A stretch of DNA of 6,277 nucleotides, taken from positions 1-6,277 of the forward strand of contig JANQOD010000265.1 of the NCBI GenBank assembly GCA_028289745.1, read 5' to 3'. Both the position numbers and the translations under genes were made by a program. How positions within the stretch are numbered: the stretch's first letter is position 1; each line of letters opens with the position of its first letter. Below the pieces are notes generated by a model that was not told where the DNA came from, searched no databases, and saw only the letters and a program-made list of their open reading frames with translations. The DNA comes from Allomuricauda sp. (GTDB lineage Bacteria; Bacteroidota; Bacteroidia; Flavobacteriales; Flavobacteriaceae). Shown here piece by piece: positions 5,802-6,277 of this stretch.

Positions 5802-6277
5802 ATGAAGACTGTTTATCTGGCACTTTTTACTTTGCTTTCTACGGCTATTTGTGCCCAAGGGCCTGAAAGCGCTAAACAGAAGACCCTATGGAGCGATTTC
5901 ACCTATGACATGGGCAACGTTTTTGGCGGTATGGGCCACTCGTATAGCAGGCCCTTTCACTGGAAAGGGAACGATTGGGCAAATTTTGGGTATCTCTCTG
6001 GGGGCACCCTTCTGCTGGCCGCCATCGATGATGAATTTGACACCTGGGCAGACGGCTTTCGTGATGATGTGCCCGGGTTTATTACCGATTATGGGCACAA
6101 ATATGGCAACCCGAACAACAATTATATGCTTACGGGGGGTGTCTATTTGGTCGGCCTGTTCACCAAAAATGAGAAGCTCAGGCGAACCGGGGTGCTACTG
6201 ATCTCGTCGGCCACTGCAGGGGGACTTTTACAACAGGTCAGCAAACGGATCATCGGCCGGGCCAGACCCAGAAGTGG
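5802..6277 (+). CDS. PAP2-family (phosphatidic acid phosphatase type 2) phosphatase, N-terminal part
   Basis: The 5' end of a gene that runs off the window; 158 codons are visible. It starts at ATG 5802, 31 bases after the stop of the deacetylase remnant, with a C-rich upstream stretch and no Shine-Dalgarno. Residues 1-19 form a signal peptide (K2, core LALFTLLSTAI, likely cleavage after CAQ). A hydrophobic stretch at ~62-75 (YLSGGTLLLAAI) and another at ~110-120 suggest membrane association. The first PAP2 signature, K-x6-R-P, is present as KRIIGRARP (K148, R155, P156). The second and third motifs (SGH and the SRxxxxxHxxxD histidine) should follow beyond the edge and cannot be checked. Family members remove phosphate from lipid phosphates such as phosphatidate or undecaprenyl diphosphate; the substrate here is unknown. 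Its G+C-rich composition agrees with the genes left of the insertion. Confidence 0.85.
   Translation, partial: MKTVYLALFTLLSTAICAQGPESAKQKTLWSDFTYDMGNVFGGMGHSYSRPFHWKGNDWANFGYLSGGTLLLAAIDDEFDTWADGFRDDVPGFITDYGHKYGNPNNNYMLTGGVYLVGLFTKNEKLRRTGVLLISSATAGGLLQQVSKRIIGRARPRS

Noticed and set aside
5851..6201. A 116-codon plus-strand frame overlapping the start of the PAP2 gene.
   Set aside because: The frame from ATG 5802 has a signal peptide and the K-x6-R-P motif and continues to the window edge; the other frame is a shadow.

Overview
The window looks like chromosomal DNA from a marine-type Bacteroidetes, most likely a Flavobacteriaceae (inference). The evidence is a MetRS with a KLSTS signature and a C-terminal EMAP-like tRNA-binding domain, start codons without Shine-Dalgarno sequences, a Bacteroidetes-type promoter (TTG-N19-TACCTTTG), and an MG2/TonB-plug surface protein of a kind typical of this phylum.

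Layout from left to right: the 3' two thirds of metG (+); a convergent Sua5-type threonylcarbamoyl-AMP synthase gene (-), whose stop codon is 11 bp from that of metG; a 95-bp divergent intergenic region with a good promoter for sua5; a class IV (HDAC11-like) deacetylase gene (+); a 777-aa secreted MG2/plug-domain protein of unknown function (+), clearly richer in A+T than its neighbours; a broken second copy of the deacetylase 3' end; and the 5' part of a PAP2-family phosphatase gene (+) that runs off the window.

The main observation is structural. The last ~60 codons of the deacetylase gene occur twice in direct orientation, 2,624 bp apart, flanking the plug-protein gene. The core is 131/135 identical (2998-3132 versus 5622-5756) and identity stops sharply at both ends. 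The second copy lacks the zinc and histidine residues and has a 2-nt frameshift near its 5' edge. This suggests that the plug-protein gene arrived as a ~2.6-kb module between the deacetylase and PAP2 genes, by recombination in the deacetylase 3' end that left a native-like 3' remnant downstream. The other genes are housekeeping or ordinary accessory functions (tRNA charging, tRNA t6A modification, lysine deacylation, lipid phosphate hydrolysis), with no obvious joint pathway. No RNA gene, CRISPR array, integrase or transposase is visible.
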